A stretch of 64,000 bases of DNA, from the NCBI GenBank assembly GCA_035651655.1, contig DASRFG010000037.1, forward strand, positions 1 to 64,000, in the 5' to 3' direction. The notes below the pieces were generated by a model. It saw nothing but the letters and a program-made list of their open reading frames with translations. It was not told the DNA's origin and searched no databases. The stretch comes from Terriglobales bacterium (GTDB taxonomy: Bacteria; Acidobacteriota; Terriglobia; Terriglobales; Acidobacteriaceae). Position numbers and translations under genes: made by a program. Within the stretch, counting starts at the first letter, position 1. Each line of letters begins with the position of its first letter. Positions 8,653-17,325 of the stretch are shown in pieces.

Positions 8653-9180
8653 CTAGATGAACATCTCGTCCTGGGGAACACCCATGCCATCCCCTGCCTG
8701 GCGGCGTCGAGAACGGCCACGGAAGAAAGCTTCAAGCCCCACGGAAACTCCCTGCATCAGGCCGCTTATTTGCCTCACCGGTGAAACGACCGTGTGTTCC
8801 ACTGACTGAGTAGCTTCTTCTACCTTGTCAATAGTGCGGGTCACCAATTCATCGGCACGGATCACCTGCAGGCGAGTACGGTCAATGATATTAGTTACCG
8901 TGGAGTCAAGCCGCTCGACCTGACCACGCACTACTGACGTGGTGCTCTCCACATTCTCCAGAATATTCTCCAGCTTGCCTCGCGAGGCGTCCATTAGCGC
9001 CTGCGCCGATTCAAGCGTGGGAAGCGCCTTGGTGCGAAGTTCCTGGGCAAGGGATTCCATGCGAGTACTGGTCTTGCGGACCGCCAGCAGAATGCCGACC
9101 AGCACTCCCGCCTGTAGCACTACGGCGGCAGCTGTCACTGCGGTGAAAATGGTAATGGTATCCATCGAAGAGATGCGCAC
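8653..9180 (-). CDS. Membrane-anchored coiled-coil protein (DUF948-like)
   Basis: The 175-residue protein has an N-terminal transmembrane helix (about residues 8-35: TIFTAVTAAAVVLQAGVLVG and following). A long heptad-rich helical region reaches to about residue 150, followed by a basic RGRSRRRQ stretch. The layout fits the DUF948/YtxG group of envelope proteins, which often lie beside YtxH genes, as here. GTG at 9180 gives the length stated; an ATG at 9165 is an alternative that removes five residues. Neither has a strong ribosome site. The role is unknown; members in other bacteria are linked to general stress and envelope integrity. Confidence 0.7.
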   Translation of the reverse strand: MRISSMDTITIFTAVTAAAVVLQAGVLVGILLAVRKTSTRMESLAQELRTKALPTLESAQALMDASRGKLENILENVESTTSVVRGQVERLDSTVTNIIDRTRLQVIRADELVTRTIDKVEEATQSVEHTVVSPVRQISGLMQGVSVGLEAFFRGRSRRRQAGDGMGVPQDEMFI

Positions 9181-9237
9181 TTCAACAGTTAAAGTAAAAC
9201 TTTACATTCCTGCCGGCTAACACCTAATCCGCAGCAA

Positions 9238-9546
9238 TTACCCTTTGCTCTTACCGGTGCTACCTTCAGCGGTGGCTTCGCGATAGGCCTGCCGTCCGGC
9301 TTCAAAGGCGGACTTGAACGTCTCACGTTGCTGGCCGACCACGTCCTTGCCTCGTTCCACCCAGTCGCCAGCCTGATCGCGGACCTGCCGGCTGCGAGAC
9401 TTAACGAACTCCCGGCCTTCTTCTGCCTTTTCGCGTAATACTTCGCGGGTCTCACTGCCGGAGCGGGGAGCATAGAGCACCCCGACCAGCGCGCCCAACC
9501 CTAATCCTGCCAGAAACCACATGAAACCACCGTTATCTTCCGCCAT
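9238..9546 (-). CDS. YtxH domain-containing protein
   Basis: The 102-residue protein starts with a Gly-rich membrane segment (FLAGLGLGALVGVLYAPRSG, about residues 9-28), the signature of YtxH proteins. An amphipathic, highly charged helix follows (KAEEGREFVKSRSRQVRDQA and on). The start at 9546 is chosen because GGAGGT sits at 9551-9556; two upstream in-frame starts lack one. It is transcribed toward the DUF948-like gene 57 bases downstream, so the two probably form a small envelope or stress operon. The molecular function of YtxH proteins is not established. Confidence 0.75.
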   Translation of the reverse strand: MAEDNGGFMWFLAGLGLGALVGVLYAPRSGSETREVLREKAEEGREFVKSRSRQVRDQAGDWVERGKDVVGQQRETFKSAFEAGRQAYREATAEGSTGKSKG

Positions 9547-9698
9547 TCTGACCTCCCGCATGATTGCCAAACCAATCGGATACTAGCACCCGATTTAGTG
9601 AATTACAAACCCCCGTCGGCGACCGCAGAACGTCATTCAAGCATTAGTTCTCAAAGCAGGAATATCCCGTTGCGGCATAAGTAGTATTCTCTCCTAGC

Positions 9699-10376
9699 AT
9701 GAGCGCGCGCGCCTCCAAGCCGAAGGTTCGCAAGCGGGCCACCGGCCAGGTTCGCCCCGCTCCCACTCCCGGGTTGTCCGCAGCTCGAGGGCTTGGCCCT
9801 TTCGACGTGGTGGCAATCGGCGCCTCTGCCGGGGGTCTAAATGCCCTCACCCAGCTGCTGGAGCCTCTCGATGCGAATTTTCCATGCACCATTCTGGTGG
9901 TGCAACATCTGGACCCGCACCATAAGAGCCGGCTTGGCGAGCTGCTCTCTCGCCGCGCACATCTGCCAATCAAAGAGGCGGAACACGGCGAAAAGGCCCT
10001 GCCCGGAACCGTGTACCTCGCGCCGCCCGATCGCCACCTGTTGGTTGAGCAGGGCATCATTCAACTCGCTCAGTCCAAGGTGGTTCACTTTTCCCGGCCT
10101 TCCATAGATTTGCTGTTCGAGTCCGTTGCCGGAACCTATGGGAAACGGTGTATTGGGGTAGTACTCAGCGGCTCTAACAGCGACGGCGCGGCAGGCATCC
10201 GGACCATCAAAGAGGCCGGGGGCGTCACCATTTCCCAAAAACCCAGCACCGCCGAGTATCGCACCATGCCCCAGGCCGCCGTTTCCACCGGCTGTGTGGA
10301 TTACGTCCTCACGCTTTCGGAGATCGGTCCGCTTTTGTGCCAGTTGTGCGCCGTAACACCAGGGAAACATGCTTGA
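9699..10376 (+). CDS. CheB-type protein-glutamate methylesterase (no receiver domain)
   Basis: The 225-residue protein is a CheB catalytic domain that removes methyl esters from (or deamidates) chemoreceptor glutamates. The serine-hydrolase triad is visible: S43 in GASAGG, H70 in VVQHLDPHHKS, and D162 in SGSNSDGAAG. The N-terminal 35 residues are basic and Pro-rich and contain no receiver, so activity is not controlled by direct phosphorylation. The next gene, a CheR-PAS protein, overlaps it by 8 nt. In many bacteria these two are one fused CheB-CheR-PAS polypeptide; here they are split. No receptor, CheA or CheW is in the window, so the target may be a signalling receptor elsewhere. Confidence 0.9.
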   Translation: MSARASKPKVRKRATGQVRPAPTPGLSAARGLGPFDVVAIGASAGGLNALTQLLEPLDANFPCTILVVQHLDPHHKSRLGELLSRRAHLPIKEAEHGEKALPGTVYLAPPDRHLLVEQGIIQLAQSKVVHFSRPSIDLLFESVAGTYGKRCIGVVLSGSNSDGAAGIRTIKEAGGVTISQKPSTAEYRTMPQAAVSTGCVDYVLTLSEIGPLLCQLCAVTPGKHA

Positions 10377-12294
10377 GCTCAGCCTCAGATCTCTGGTCGA
10401 TCAGCTGGTGGAAGAGCGCAATTTTGATCTGCGCGGGTATAAATTTTCCACACTACAGCGCCGCTTCCAGCGTCGTATGGCTGTCCTGAAGATCACCTCC
10501 TACTCCGAATACCTCACCTTCATTCGCCAGCATGACAACGAACTCACGGAACTACTGAACACTGTCCTGATCAACGTCACCGATTTCTTTCGCGATCCTC
10601 CGGCGTGGAAGATTCTCGGCGATGAAATCATTCCTTCCGTCACCGCAGGGCTTCACCACGGTGATTCGTTTCGCTGCTGGATCCCGGGCTGCGCAACCGG
10701 ACAGGAGCCGTACTCCCTGGCCATGCTGCTGCACGAACACTTCGGTCCAGCAGTGAAGGATTTTGATATCAAGATCTATGCAACCGATGTAGATGAAGAG
10801 GCGCTGAAGTTAGCTCGTCGAGCTGAATACACGGCTAAAGAGTGTAGCAACCTGCCTCCGGAGTACCTCCGCAAGTACTTTTTGGGAGAGAATATACGCC
10901 GGGTGGTGCGGGACCTCCGGCGTATGGTTGTATTTGGCCGGAGTAATCTCGCCCTCGATCCACCTATCTCTCGGGTTAAACTTGTTCTATGCCGCAATGT
11001 TCTGATTTATTTCGATCTGGAATCTCAAAGCCGAATTTTGGGGCGGCTGCATTACGGTTTGCGGCCAGATGGAATTCTGATGCTCGGCCGGTCAGAGTCC
11101 CAATTGACTCGCTCGAATTTATTTGAACCCTTACACGCCAAGTGGCGTATCTTTCGGTGCAGGAACACTGAGGAACGAGTTCCCATTGAAATCGTTCCTC
11201 GCCAGGAGAAGCACTTGCCCAAGCCCGATCAGATGGACGGTTTGTTGCAAGCCTACAGTCAAGCCATCCTGGAGACGCTAGAACCAGGTGTGATCGTTGT
11301 GGACAGCACGGGGATCGTGACTACCTGCAACAATGCTGTCGCACGCTTGTTGCAGCTGGAGGACTCGGAGCTGGTTGGTAAGCGCATTCAGCGCACCGAA
11401 GTTCTTGACCGAATTCCGGAAATAGCAGAACACCTCACTGGCAGTCAGGCCAACAACGAACCTTTCCATTTCGAGCATACACTGCCTCAAGGAAAGGGCG
11501 AGGCCAGTGTGCTTGCCATTACCGTAAAAGCAATTTCTGACGGCAAACGGAGTCGCGTCGGTACGCTCATCTACATCGAAGACATCACCGCGCGACACCG
11601 ATTACAGCAGACCGTTGCGGAATTACAAGACGCTAGCGAAAAGCTTCACGCCACCAATGAAGAACTTGAAGCCACTGCTGAGGAGTTGCAATCTACCAAC
11701 GAGGAATTGGAAGCTACCAATGAAGAGCTGCAGTCCACCAACGAAGAATTGGAAACCTCCAACGAGGAACTTCAAGCCCTGAATGAAGAGTTGGGTACCA
11801 CTAATGAGGAGCTGGAGGTCAGGACCAAGGAGTTGGATGAAAGTAATTCCCGCTACGTTGAGACTCTGGAAAAGACACCCTGGCCGCTTCTGCTGGTCCA
11901 GGAGAGGGTGGGGGTACAGGTTTGGAACTCGGCGGCGCAGAGGCTTTTTGGATTGCCTGCAAAATCAGTGATCGGCTTGGAGCTGAAACAGCTCCCCGTT
12001 CCGGAAGCGCTTCGCAACTCGCTTTCCCGTTCCTACCGCGAAGTACTGGCCCGCGGGAAGGGCAAGATCATTCATAACTTCTATTTGGACTTGGGTCAAT
12101 TTCGGGGCCCTGCGGAGGTCCATGTATTGCCTTTAGGTGGCGAAACCGTTGGTGAGAGCGTCTTGTTCATGTTTCAGACCTTTCCGCAAAGTGCTGCCGC
12201 GGACCGCCTCGCAAAGACCAGAGCAGTTCTTATTCGGCGCGCCGGCCGCGGAACCAAGAAACGCAAATCTCAAAACAGCGAGCGACGCAGATAA
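10369..12294 (+). CDS. CheR methyltransferase with PAS domains and long heptad coiled coil
   Basis: The 641-residue protein begins with the CheR alpha-helical domain and the SAM methyltransferase domain (about residues 1-265). Visible motifs are NVTDFFRDP, the SAM loop PGCATGQEPYSLAM, and CRNVLIYFD. A PAS domain follows (about 295-405). Next come nine near-identical heptads built on TNEELEx (residues 429-491), forming a parallel coiled coil, and then a second PAS (about 505-615) and a basic tail. No histidine kinase domain is attached, although this architecture often continues into one. It overlaps the CheB gene by 8 nt, so the two products are probably made in equal amounts and may form one methylation/demethylation module responding to PAS ligands. 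Confidence 0.9.
   Translation: MLELSLRSLVDQLVEERNFDLRGYKFSTLQRRFQRRMAVLKITSYSEYLTFIRQHDNELTELLNTVLINVTDFFRDPPAWKILGDEIIPSVTAGLHHGDSFRCWIPGCATGQEPYSLAMLLHEHFGPAVKDFDIKIYATDVDEEALKLARRAEYTAKECSNLPPEYLRKYFLGENIRRVVRDLRRMVVFGRSNLALDPPISRVKLVLCRNVLIYFDLESQSRILGRLHYGLRPDGILMLGRSESQLTRSNLFEPLHAKWRIFRCRNTEERVPIEIVPRQEKHLPKPDQMDGLLQAYSQAILETLEPGVIVVDSTGIVTTCNNAVARLLQLEDSELVGKRIQRTEVLDRIPEIAEHLTGSQANNEPFHFEHTLPQGKGEASVLAITVKAISDGKRSRVGTLIYIEDITARHRLQQTVAELQDASEKLHATNEELEATAEELQSTNEELEATNEELQSTNEELETSNEELQALNEELGTTNEELEVRTKELDESNSRYVETLEKTPWPLLLVQERVGVQVWNSAAQRLFGLPAKSVIGLELKQLPVPEALRNSLSRSYREVLARGKGKIIHNFYLDLGQFRGPAEVHVLPLGGETVGESVLFMFQTFPQSAAADRLAKTRAVLIRRAGRGTKKRKSQNSERRR
11653..11841 (+). repeat. 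Coding 21-bp tandem repeat (TNEELEx heptads)
   Basis: Nine consecutive 21-base units encode heptads of the type T/S-N-E-E-L-E/Q-x inside the CheR-PAS protein. The units are similar but not identical at the DNA level, so codon drift has occurred. They encode a coiled-coil signalling helix between two PAS domains. The repeat could expand or contract by recombination without breaking the frame. Confidence 0.85.
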
Positions 12295-12361
12295 TCTGTA
12301 GCGCGGCACCCTGCCTACGAAGCTGGGTAAAGGGCAGCCGTGACTAGAACATCACAAGTTC

Positions 12362-12640
12362 TCAGGAAGCGTTCCTTTGTCCGCCGCGACGGCTCGGCTC
12401 GCGACCTCGTTCCTGATTACCGGTGGCCTCGTCCGATTTTTCCCCAGGACGGGGTTCCAATCCCGGGAAGGTGGCCAGAATCTTGCGATGGGACGAGATC
12501 CGGCCCTCAACCGCGTTAAGAATAAACGCGCTGATGGTTCGCCGCTCCCGCTTGGCCGCCCAACGGATGGCCATAGCCTCTTCTTTTGTGCAGCGCACTA
12601 GCAATGCGGTTCGTTTTACTGGCATTCCCGTATTATCCAC
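12362..12640 (-). CDS. Small ribbon-helix-helix-like protein
   Basis: The 92-residue product starts at GTG 12640 or, five codons later, at an ATG. Residues about 8-48 (RTALLVRCTKEEAMAIRWAA, then KRERRTISAFILNAVE) have the beta strand-helix-helix pattern of Arc/CopG/DUF1778-type DNA-binding proteins. The C-terminal 35 residues are disordered and charged. No toxin gene is adjacent, so an antitoxin role is not supported; an orphan DNA-binding regulator is more likely. It faces away from the receiver gene at 12742. No clear ribosome site is visible, and confidence in the start is low. Confidence 0.55.
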   Translation of the reverse strand: MDNTGMPVKRTALLVRCTKEEAMAIRWAAKRERRTISAFILNAVEGRISSHRKILATFPGLEPRPGEKSDEATGNQERGREPSRRGGQRNAS

Positions 12641-12741
12641 TTATTGCGAGTGATATCAAGTGATAGTCCAGAGTTGAATTAGCACGCATATGTCCGTACT
12701 CTGGCAATGGACGCTGCATCGGGCCGCGGGGGCTCAACTAT

Positions 12742-13137
12742 ATGACGGACAAGCGCAAAATCCTGGTGGTTGACGACGACCCCGTGGTTCTCGAGACCAT
12801 CCTGTTGGTTCTCCAGCACAATGGCTTCGACGTAAAGGGAGCTGACAACGCTGAAGATGCGCTCACAAAGGCTCGCTTCGAACCACCCGATATTCTCATT
12901 TCAGACATTCTGCTGCCCGGCCTAAACGGGATTGATGCCGCCATTCGCCTTCGGAAGTTCCTGCCTGACTGCAGGGTACTCCTCATTTCGGGCGACACCA
13001 GCGCCACGGAGGCGTTGCAAAATGCGAGGGCCGGGGGCCATGTTTTCGAAGTGCTGCCCAAACCCACCAGCCCTGAAGTTTTACTTGAAACTCTGAGCCG
13101 GGGTCATGCGCGAGAGCAGGACCTCTTTCGCGGCTAA
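12742..13137 (+). CDS. Single-domain response regulator (receiver only)
   Basis: The 131-residue protein consists of one CheY-like receiver. The acidic pocket D11-D12, phosphoacceptor D55 (ILISDILLPG), conserved S83 and K107 (LPKPTS) are all in place, so it should be phosphorylatable. There is no output domain. It is divergent from the RHH-like gene, with an inverted repeat CCAGAGT/ACTCTGG (12668-12704) between them. It lies 447 bases after the CheR-PAS gene and may serve the same sensory pathway, but no kinase is encoded nearby. Confidence 0.88.
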   Translation: MTDKRKILVVDDDPVVLETILLVLQHNGFDVKGADNAEDALTKARFEPPDILISDILLPGLNGIDAAIRLRKFLPDCRVLLISGDTSATEALQNARAGGHVFEVLPKPTSPEVLLETLSRGHAREQDLFRG

Positions 13138-13194
13138 GACACTCCGCTTTGCCTTGATTGTCACCCTGCCCGGAGCCAAGGACCAGCTTTAGAA

Positions 13195-13917
13195 TCAGGG
13201 TTTCTGCGTGGGCCGCAAAATCACTTCGCTCGCGAAGGCGCGCTGCGGCTCGGTTACTATCATCGCCACTGCATGCGCAACGTCTTCAGGTTGCAGCATT
13301 TTGCTGGTGTCCCGTCCGGTATGAGGACTTAACTCCGTCTGCACCGATCCGGGGCACACGACCGATACCCGAATGTTGTAGCCGCGCAATTCCTCCGCCA
13401 CCGAGTAGCTGAGCCCATTGAGTCCCCACTTCGACGCGGCATACGCGGCTCCATTAGGCAGAGCATTCTTGCCGGCAATGGACGAGATGTTAACAATGTC
13501 GCCACGCCGCGCGCGGATCATGGCGGGAGCAAAGCCGCGAATGCAGTAGTAAGCGCCGCGCAGGTTGGTGTTGAGTATGCCGTCCCAGACATCAGGCGGC
13601 AAGCTGTGCAGTGGCCCTCCGAAGCCACCCACCCCGGCATTGTTCACCAGAATATCCACTCGCCCGAACTTCTTCTCCACCCAGCCGGCCAGCTTCTCGA
13701 CGGAATGCATATCGGTTACATCGCACTCAACCGCCTCGCACTTACCACCCGCCCCGCGGATGCGGTCGGCAGTCTCTTTGAGCGTTTGCAACGACCGTCC
13801 GCAAATCACCACGTCCGCTCCGAAATCCGCCAGCTTGCTGGCAATCGCTGCTCCGATGCCGCGGCCACCGCCAGTCACAACCGAAACCTGTTGTTGCAGA
13901 ATGCCACCTTGTTTCAT
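13195..13917 (-). CDS. Short-chain dehydrogenase/reductase
   Basis: The 240-residue classical SDR has the nucleotide motif TGGGRGIG (residues 15-22), NNAG, the catalytic Ser in NISSIAG and the YAASK active site. It therefore uses NAD(P)H to interconvert an alcohol and a ketone in the cytoplasm. It resembles FabG/3-oxoacyl-ACP reductases, but a specific substrate cannot be given, and acidobacterial genomes carry many such enzymes. It lies 14 bases downstream of the NADH dehydrogenase gene on the same strand and is probably co-transcribed. Confidence 0.9.
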   Translation of the reverse strand: MKQGGILQQQVSVVTGGGRGIGAAIASKLADFGADVVICGRSLQTLKETADRIRGAGGKCEAVECDVTDMHSVEKLAGWVEKKFGRVDILVNNAGVGGFGGPLHSLPPDVWDGILNTNLRGAYYCIRGFAPAMIRARRGDIVNISSIAGKNALPNGAAYAASKWGLNGLSYSVAEELRGYNIRVSVVCPGSVQTELSPHTGRDTSKMLQPEDVAHAVAMIVTEPQRAFASEVILRPTQKP

Positions 13918-13931
13918 AGCGTCATCTCGTT

Positions 13932-15248
13932 CTACCCGACCTTCGTTACCCCAACCCTTCTCGCCAGCTCGGCTTGTTCTTCAGGCGCTGCGCAGAGTTC
14001 CGGCGAACCCGTAATCAGCCGCACTCCGCGTTGATAGGTGATGTACGACCACGCCCACTGAAACAGCACCAGGATGCGGTTGCGGAAGCCGATCAGAAAG
14101 AAAATGTGCACAAACAGCCATGCCAGCCAGGCGAGGTAACCCGAGATATGCAATCTTCCGAAGTCTGCCACCGCGGCCGCCCGGCCGATGGTCGCCAGGC
14201 TGCCCTTATCCCGGTAGTGGAAGGGAAGTCGCGACTTTCCCTGCAGCTCGCGCGCTATGTTCCTGGCGACCGCATTGCCTTCCTGGATAGCTACCGGCGC
14301 CACTCCCGGTAATAGTTTTCCGGCCTCATCTTGAAATGCCGCCAGGTCACCGATCACAAACACTTCCGGATGTTCCGGCAGGCTCAGATCGCTCAGCACC
14401 GGCACCCTTCCAACGCGATCCACGGCCACGCCCAGTTTCCTTCCCAGCGGCGAGGCCGCCACGCCTGCCGCCCACAAAATCACCGTGGCCGGCAGCACCT
14501 TCTCACCCATGTGTACGGATCCCGGCCGCACATCGGTGACCATTGCAGACGTGAGCACCTCCACTCCCAAACGGGTTAGCTGTTTCTCCGCGCTGCGGGA
14601 AAGGTCTTCGGGATAAGCCGGAAGCACTCGCGGGCCGCCCTCAACCAGGATGATTCGTGCGCGCTTGGGATCAATTGCCCGAAAATCGCGAGACAGCGCG
14701 TTATGGGCGATTTCTGCCAGCGTTCCCGCTAATTCCACGCCTGTGGGGCCTCCACCAATAACCACGAAATTCAGCGGCATCTGTCCGCGACCGGTTGCGG
14801 CTTCGCGTTCCGCCAACTCGAATGCCAGCAGCACGCGATTGCGAATTTCCAGCGCGTCTTCAATTGTCTTAAGACCCGGCGCGCATGCCTCCCACTGTTC
14901 ATGGCCAAAGTAAGCGTGCTTCGCCCCGGCGGCAACGATGAGGTAGTCATAGGGAAGTTCGAGCTCTGCTGCCTGCACTTTCCTGCGAGCCAGGTCGAAA
15001 CCGCTGACCTCCGCCATTATCACTTCAACGTTGGGTGAATGCCGCATTACCCAACGCATGGGCGCGGTGATGTCTCCCGGTGACAGTCCCGCAGTTGCTA
15101 CCTGGTACAACAGGGGCTGGAAGGTGTGGTGGTTCTTCCGATCCACCAACGTGACCTGCACCGGCAGGTGCGACAAAGCGCGGGCAGCAGTCAACCCGCC
15201 AAAACCGCCTCCAACCACAACTACCCGCGCATTAGACTTCTTTGCCAT
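13932..15248 (-). CDS. ndh: Type II NADH:quinone oxidoreductase (NDH-2)
   Basis: This 438-residue single-subunit flavoprotein oxidises NADH and reduces quinone without pumping protons. The FAD site is GGGFGGLTAARAL near the N terminus, followed by the TYPE II hallmark HHTFQPLLYQVATAGLSPGD. The NADH site GGGPTGVELAG comes next, and the FAD-binding FVIGDLA block follows later. The C-terminal hydrophobic region (LAWLAWLFVHIFFLIGFRNR) is the membrane anchor typical of bacterial NDH-2. It is the first gene of a two-gene unit with the SDR. The divergent TetR gene starts 128 bases away. Confidence 0.9.
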   Translation of the reverse strand: MAKKSNARVVVVGGGFGGLTAARALSHLPVQVTLVDRKNHHTFQPLLYQVATAGLSPGDITAPMRWVMRHSPNVEVIMAEVSGFDLARRKVQAAELELPYDYLIVAAGAKHAYFGHEQWEACAPGLKTIEDALEIRNRVLLAFELAEREAATGRGQMPLNFVVIGGGPTGVELAGTLAEIAHNALSRDFRAIDPKRARIILVEGGPRVLPAYPEDLSRSAEKQLTRLGVEVLTSAMVTDVRPGSVHMGEKVLPATVILWAAGVAASPLGRKLGVAVDRVGRVPVLSDLSLPEHPEVFVIGDLAAFQDEAGKLLPGVAPVAIQEGNAVARNIARELQGKSRLPFHYRDKGSLATIGRAAAVADFGRLHISGYLAWLAWLFVHIFFLIGFRNRILVLFQWAWSYITYQRGVRLITGSPELCAAPEEQAELARRVGVTKVG

Positions 15249-15332
15249 ACCTAACTCTACCTATAGGGATTCGCGAATGTGTGGTGGGGTTGAAAAATAT
15301 CCCGAACGCGCCAGAGAGCCTTACCGGCGGCG

Positions 15333-15374
15333 TTGACCGCGCTAAGCCCTTGGGATTAAAGTAAGCAGTTACTT
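15333..15374 (+). promoter_or_regulatory. TetR-family operator with overlapping promoter
   Basis: AAGTAA-GCAG-TTACTT (15359-15374) is a perfect inverted repeat with 6-base arms, ending two bases before the ATG of the TetR gene. Palindromes of the GTAAG/CTTAC type in this position are typical autoregulatory operators of TetR/AcrR repressors. A -35-like TTGACC is at 15333-15338, and with 17 bases of spacing the weak -10 TTAAAG (15356-15361) runs into the operator. Binding would block transcription initiation of the tetR-RND operon. The promoter part is weaker evidence than the operator. Confidence 0.6.
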
Positions 15375-15376
15375 AC

Positions 15377-16042
15377 ATGGCCGCGACCGCTCCAGTTCGC
15401 TTCTCCGCTGCCGACCGCCGGCAGCAGATCATGGACGTGGCCCTGCAGTTATTCGCCCGCCGCGGCTTCCAGGGCACCACGACTCGCCAGATTGCCGAAA
15501 GGGCACGGGTGAACGAGGCCATCATCTTCCGCCATTTTCCAACCAAAGAAGATCTTTACTGGGCGGTGATCGAGCACAAGTGCCGGCGTCCCGCGGGTGA
15601 ATTTCTGAAAGACAGGCTTCGCCAGGGCGGCAGCGATCGCGAAGTTTTTTCGGCCTTGGCACAGGAAATACTTGAGCGCCGGGCCAGGGACACCACGCTC
15701 TCGCGCCTGCTGCTCTTCACGGCACTTGAAAACCACCGGCTATCGCACCGTTTCTTCCGTACCTACGTGGCCGAATATTACGAAATACTCGCAGACCACA
15801 TCCGTCTTGGCATCAGTGAGAGCCGGTTTCGGGAGGTGAATCCGTTGCTGGCGGCGCGCGGCTTCATTGGCATGGTCGTCTATCACTCCTGGATGCAGGA
15901 GTTGTTCGGGTGGAAGCGTTACCAGAAATTCGAACATCGGGAAGTAAGCCAGGTGCTGACCGATATCTGGCTGAAAGGCATGCTGCTGAAAGACGAAAAG
16001 CAACCCCATAACGGGTCCGGAAAACCAGGCAAGAAGTCGTAA
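15377..16042 (+). CDS. TetR/AcrR family transcriptional regulator
   Basis: The 221-residue protein has an N-terminal HTH (about residues 12-58: RRQQIMDVALQLFARRGFQG then TTTRQIAERARVNEAIIFRHF) and a helical ligand-binding C-terminal domain. It is followed by the adaptor and pump genes of an RND efflux system on the same strand, so it almost certainly controls efflux in response to a pump substrate. The ATG at 15377 lies directly behind a palindromic operator (15359-15374), suggesting autorepression and a very short or absent leader. Confidence 0.92.
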   Translation: MAATAPVRFSAADRRQQIMDVALQLFARRGFQGTTTRQIAERARVNEAIIFRHFPTKEDLYWAVIEHKCRRPAGEFLKDRLRQGGSDREVFSALAQEILERRARDTTLSRLLLFTALENHRLSHRFFRTYVAEYYEILADHIRLGISESRFREVNPLLAARGFIGMVVYHSWMQELFGWKRYQKFEHREVSQVLTDIWLKGMLLKDEKQPHNGSGKPGKKS

Positions 16043-16111
16043 ATAGCAGTGTCGAAAGAGGTTTGTTGACGTCGAATACGAAGGGCGAATCCAGGCTAGA
16101 ACCAACCGATT

Positions 16112-17302
16112 ATGCAAGCCATGAAACTTAACCAGCGCTTTAAAAATATGCTGCTCACGGTGGCCACTTTACTTCTCGTCGCGCTATTCGCGGGTGGGCT
16201 GGCGGCGTGCTCCCAGCAAAAGACCCAGGCGGCAGCGCCCCAGGTGGTGCCTGTGGTGGTGGCCTCGGTTGAACAGAAGAGCGTCCCGGTTCAGATCACC
16301 GCAATTGGCGCTGTCGAGGCTTATTCAACGGTTTTCATTAAGCCGAATGTTTCGGGCCAACTGACCGGCGTCTATTTCAAGGAAGGGGATTACGTCCGCA
16401 AAGGCCAGCTTCTGTTCGCCATTGATAAGCGTCCTTTTGAAGCCGCGCTCGCCCAACAAAAGGGAAATCTCGCACACGACATCGCTCAGGCGGAGAATGC
16501 CCGAGCCCAAGCCCGCCGCTATGACGCCCTGGAAAAGGCCGGAGTCATTGCCAAAGAACAAGCCGAGCAAATGACCACTTCGGCGGCTGCGCTCGATGCC
16601 GCGGTTGAGGCAGACAAGGCTGCGGTAGAGAACGCCAAGGTTCAGCTGACGTACTGCACTATTTATTCTCCACTCCAGGGTCGCACCGGTAATCTGATGG
16701 TGAAGGCCGGCAACATGGTCAAAGCCAACGATGTTCCGATTCTGGTGACCATCAACCAGGTCGAACCCATTTACGTCACCTTCACCGTTCCGGAGCAGTA
16801 CCTGGAAGAAATTAAGCAATCTTTCAGCCGGAGAAAACTCCCGGTCAGCGCCAGTGTGCCCCATAGCACGGAACCGTTGGGAGTCGGTGAGCTTAGCTTC
16901 CTGGACAATCAAGTTGACCAGACCACCGGCACAATTAAGCTTAAGGGGACCTTTCCCAACCGCCAGCGCCGGCTGTGGCCGGGCCAGTTCGTTAATACGG
17001 CGTTGACCCTGGCCACCCGTCCGGATGCCATAGTCGTTCCAGCGCAGGCCCTGCAAACTGGTCAGAACGGGCAGTTTGTTTACGTAATCAAGCCAGACAT
17101 GACGGCGGAATCGCGGCCGGTCGTGGTCAGCCAGAACGTCGGCTCGCAAGCCGTGATCCAAAAAGGGCTTCAGCCCGGAGAACGCGTGGTCACGGACGGC
17201 CAGTTGCGGCTTGTTCCTGGGGCAAAAGTGGAACTTAAGTCGCCGGTGGGTCAACCGACTGCAGCCGGCAACAATTCTTCAAATCAGCCTGGCGGCGAGT
17301 AG
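16112..17302 (+). CDS. RND efflux periplasmic adaptor lipoprotein (membrane fusion protein)
   Basis: The 396-residue adaptor links an inner-membrane RND pump to an outer-membrane channel. The signal peptide ends in the lipobox LAAC with lipidated C33. The lipoyl half-motif (VSGQLTGVYFKEGDYVRKGQ), an Ala/Gln-rich helical hairpin (about residues 115-180), the second lipoyl half and the beta-barrel and membrane-proximal domains follow in the usual order. An ATG nine bases downstream (MKLNQ) is an alternative start. It sits 69 bases after tetR and 23 bases before the pump gene. The AcrA/MdtA-like length is normal. Confidence 0.93.
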   Translation: MQAMKLNQRFKNMLLTVATLLLVALFAGGLAACSQQKTQAAAPQVVPVVVASVEQKSVPVQITAIGAVEAYSTVFIKPNVSGQLTGVYFKEGDYVRKGQLLFAIDKRPFEAALAQQKGNLAHDIAQAENARAQARRYDALEKAGVIAKEQAEQMTTSAAALDAAVEADKAAVENAKVQLTYCTIYSPLQGRTGNLMVKAGNMVKANDVPILVTINQVEPIYVTFTVPEQYLEEIKQSFSRRKLPVSASVPHSTEPLGVGELSFLDNQVDQTTGTIKLKGTFPNRQRRLWPGQFVNTALTLATRPDAIVVPAQALQTGQNGQFVYVIKPDMTAESRPVVVSQNVGSQAVIQKGLQPGERVVTDGQLRLVPGAKVELKSPVGQPTAAGNNSSNQPGGE

Positions 17303-17325
17303 CGATTTTCGGAGTACACGCGTAG

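Noticed and set aside
11653-11841. Regular 21-bp repeats that could look like a CRISPR or satellite
   Set aside because: They are in frame inside CheR-PAS, have no unique spacers and encode coiled-coil heptads.
12668-12704. CCAGAGT / ACTCTGG inverted repeat with 23-base spacing
   Set aside because: The long spacing and 7-base arms are weak evidence for an operator; it is mentioned with the receiver gene only.
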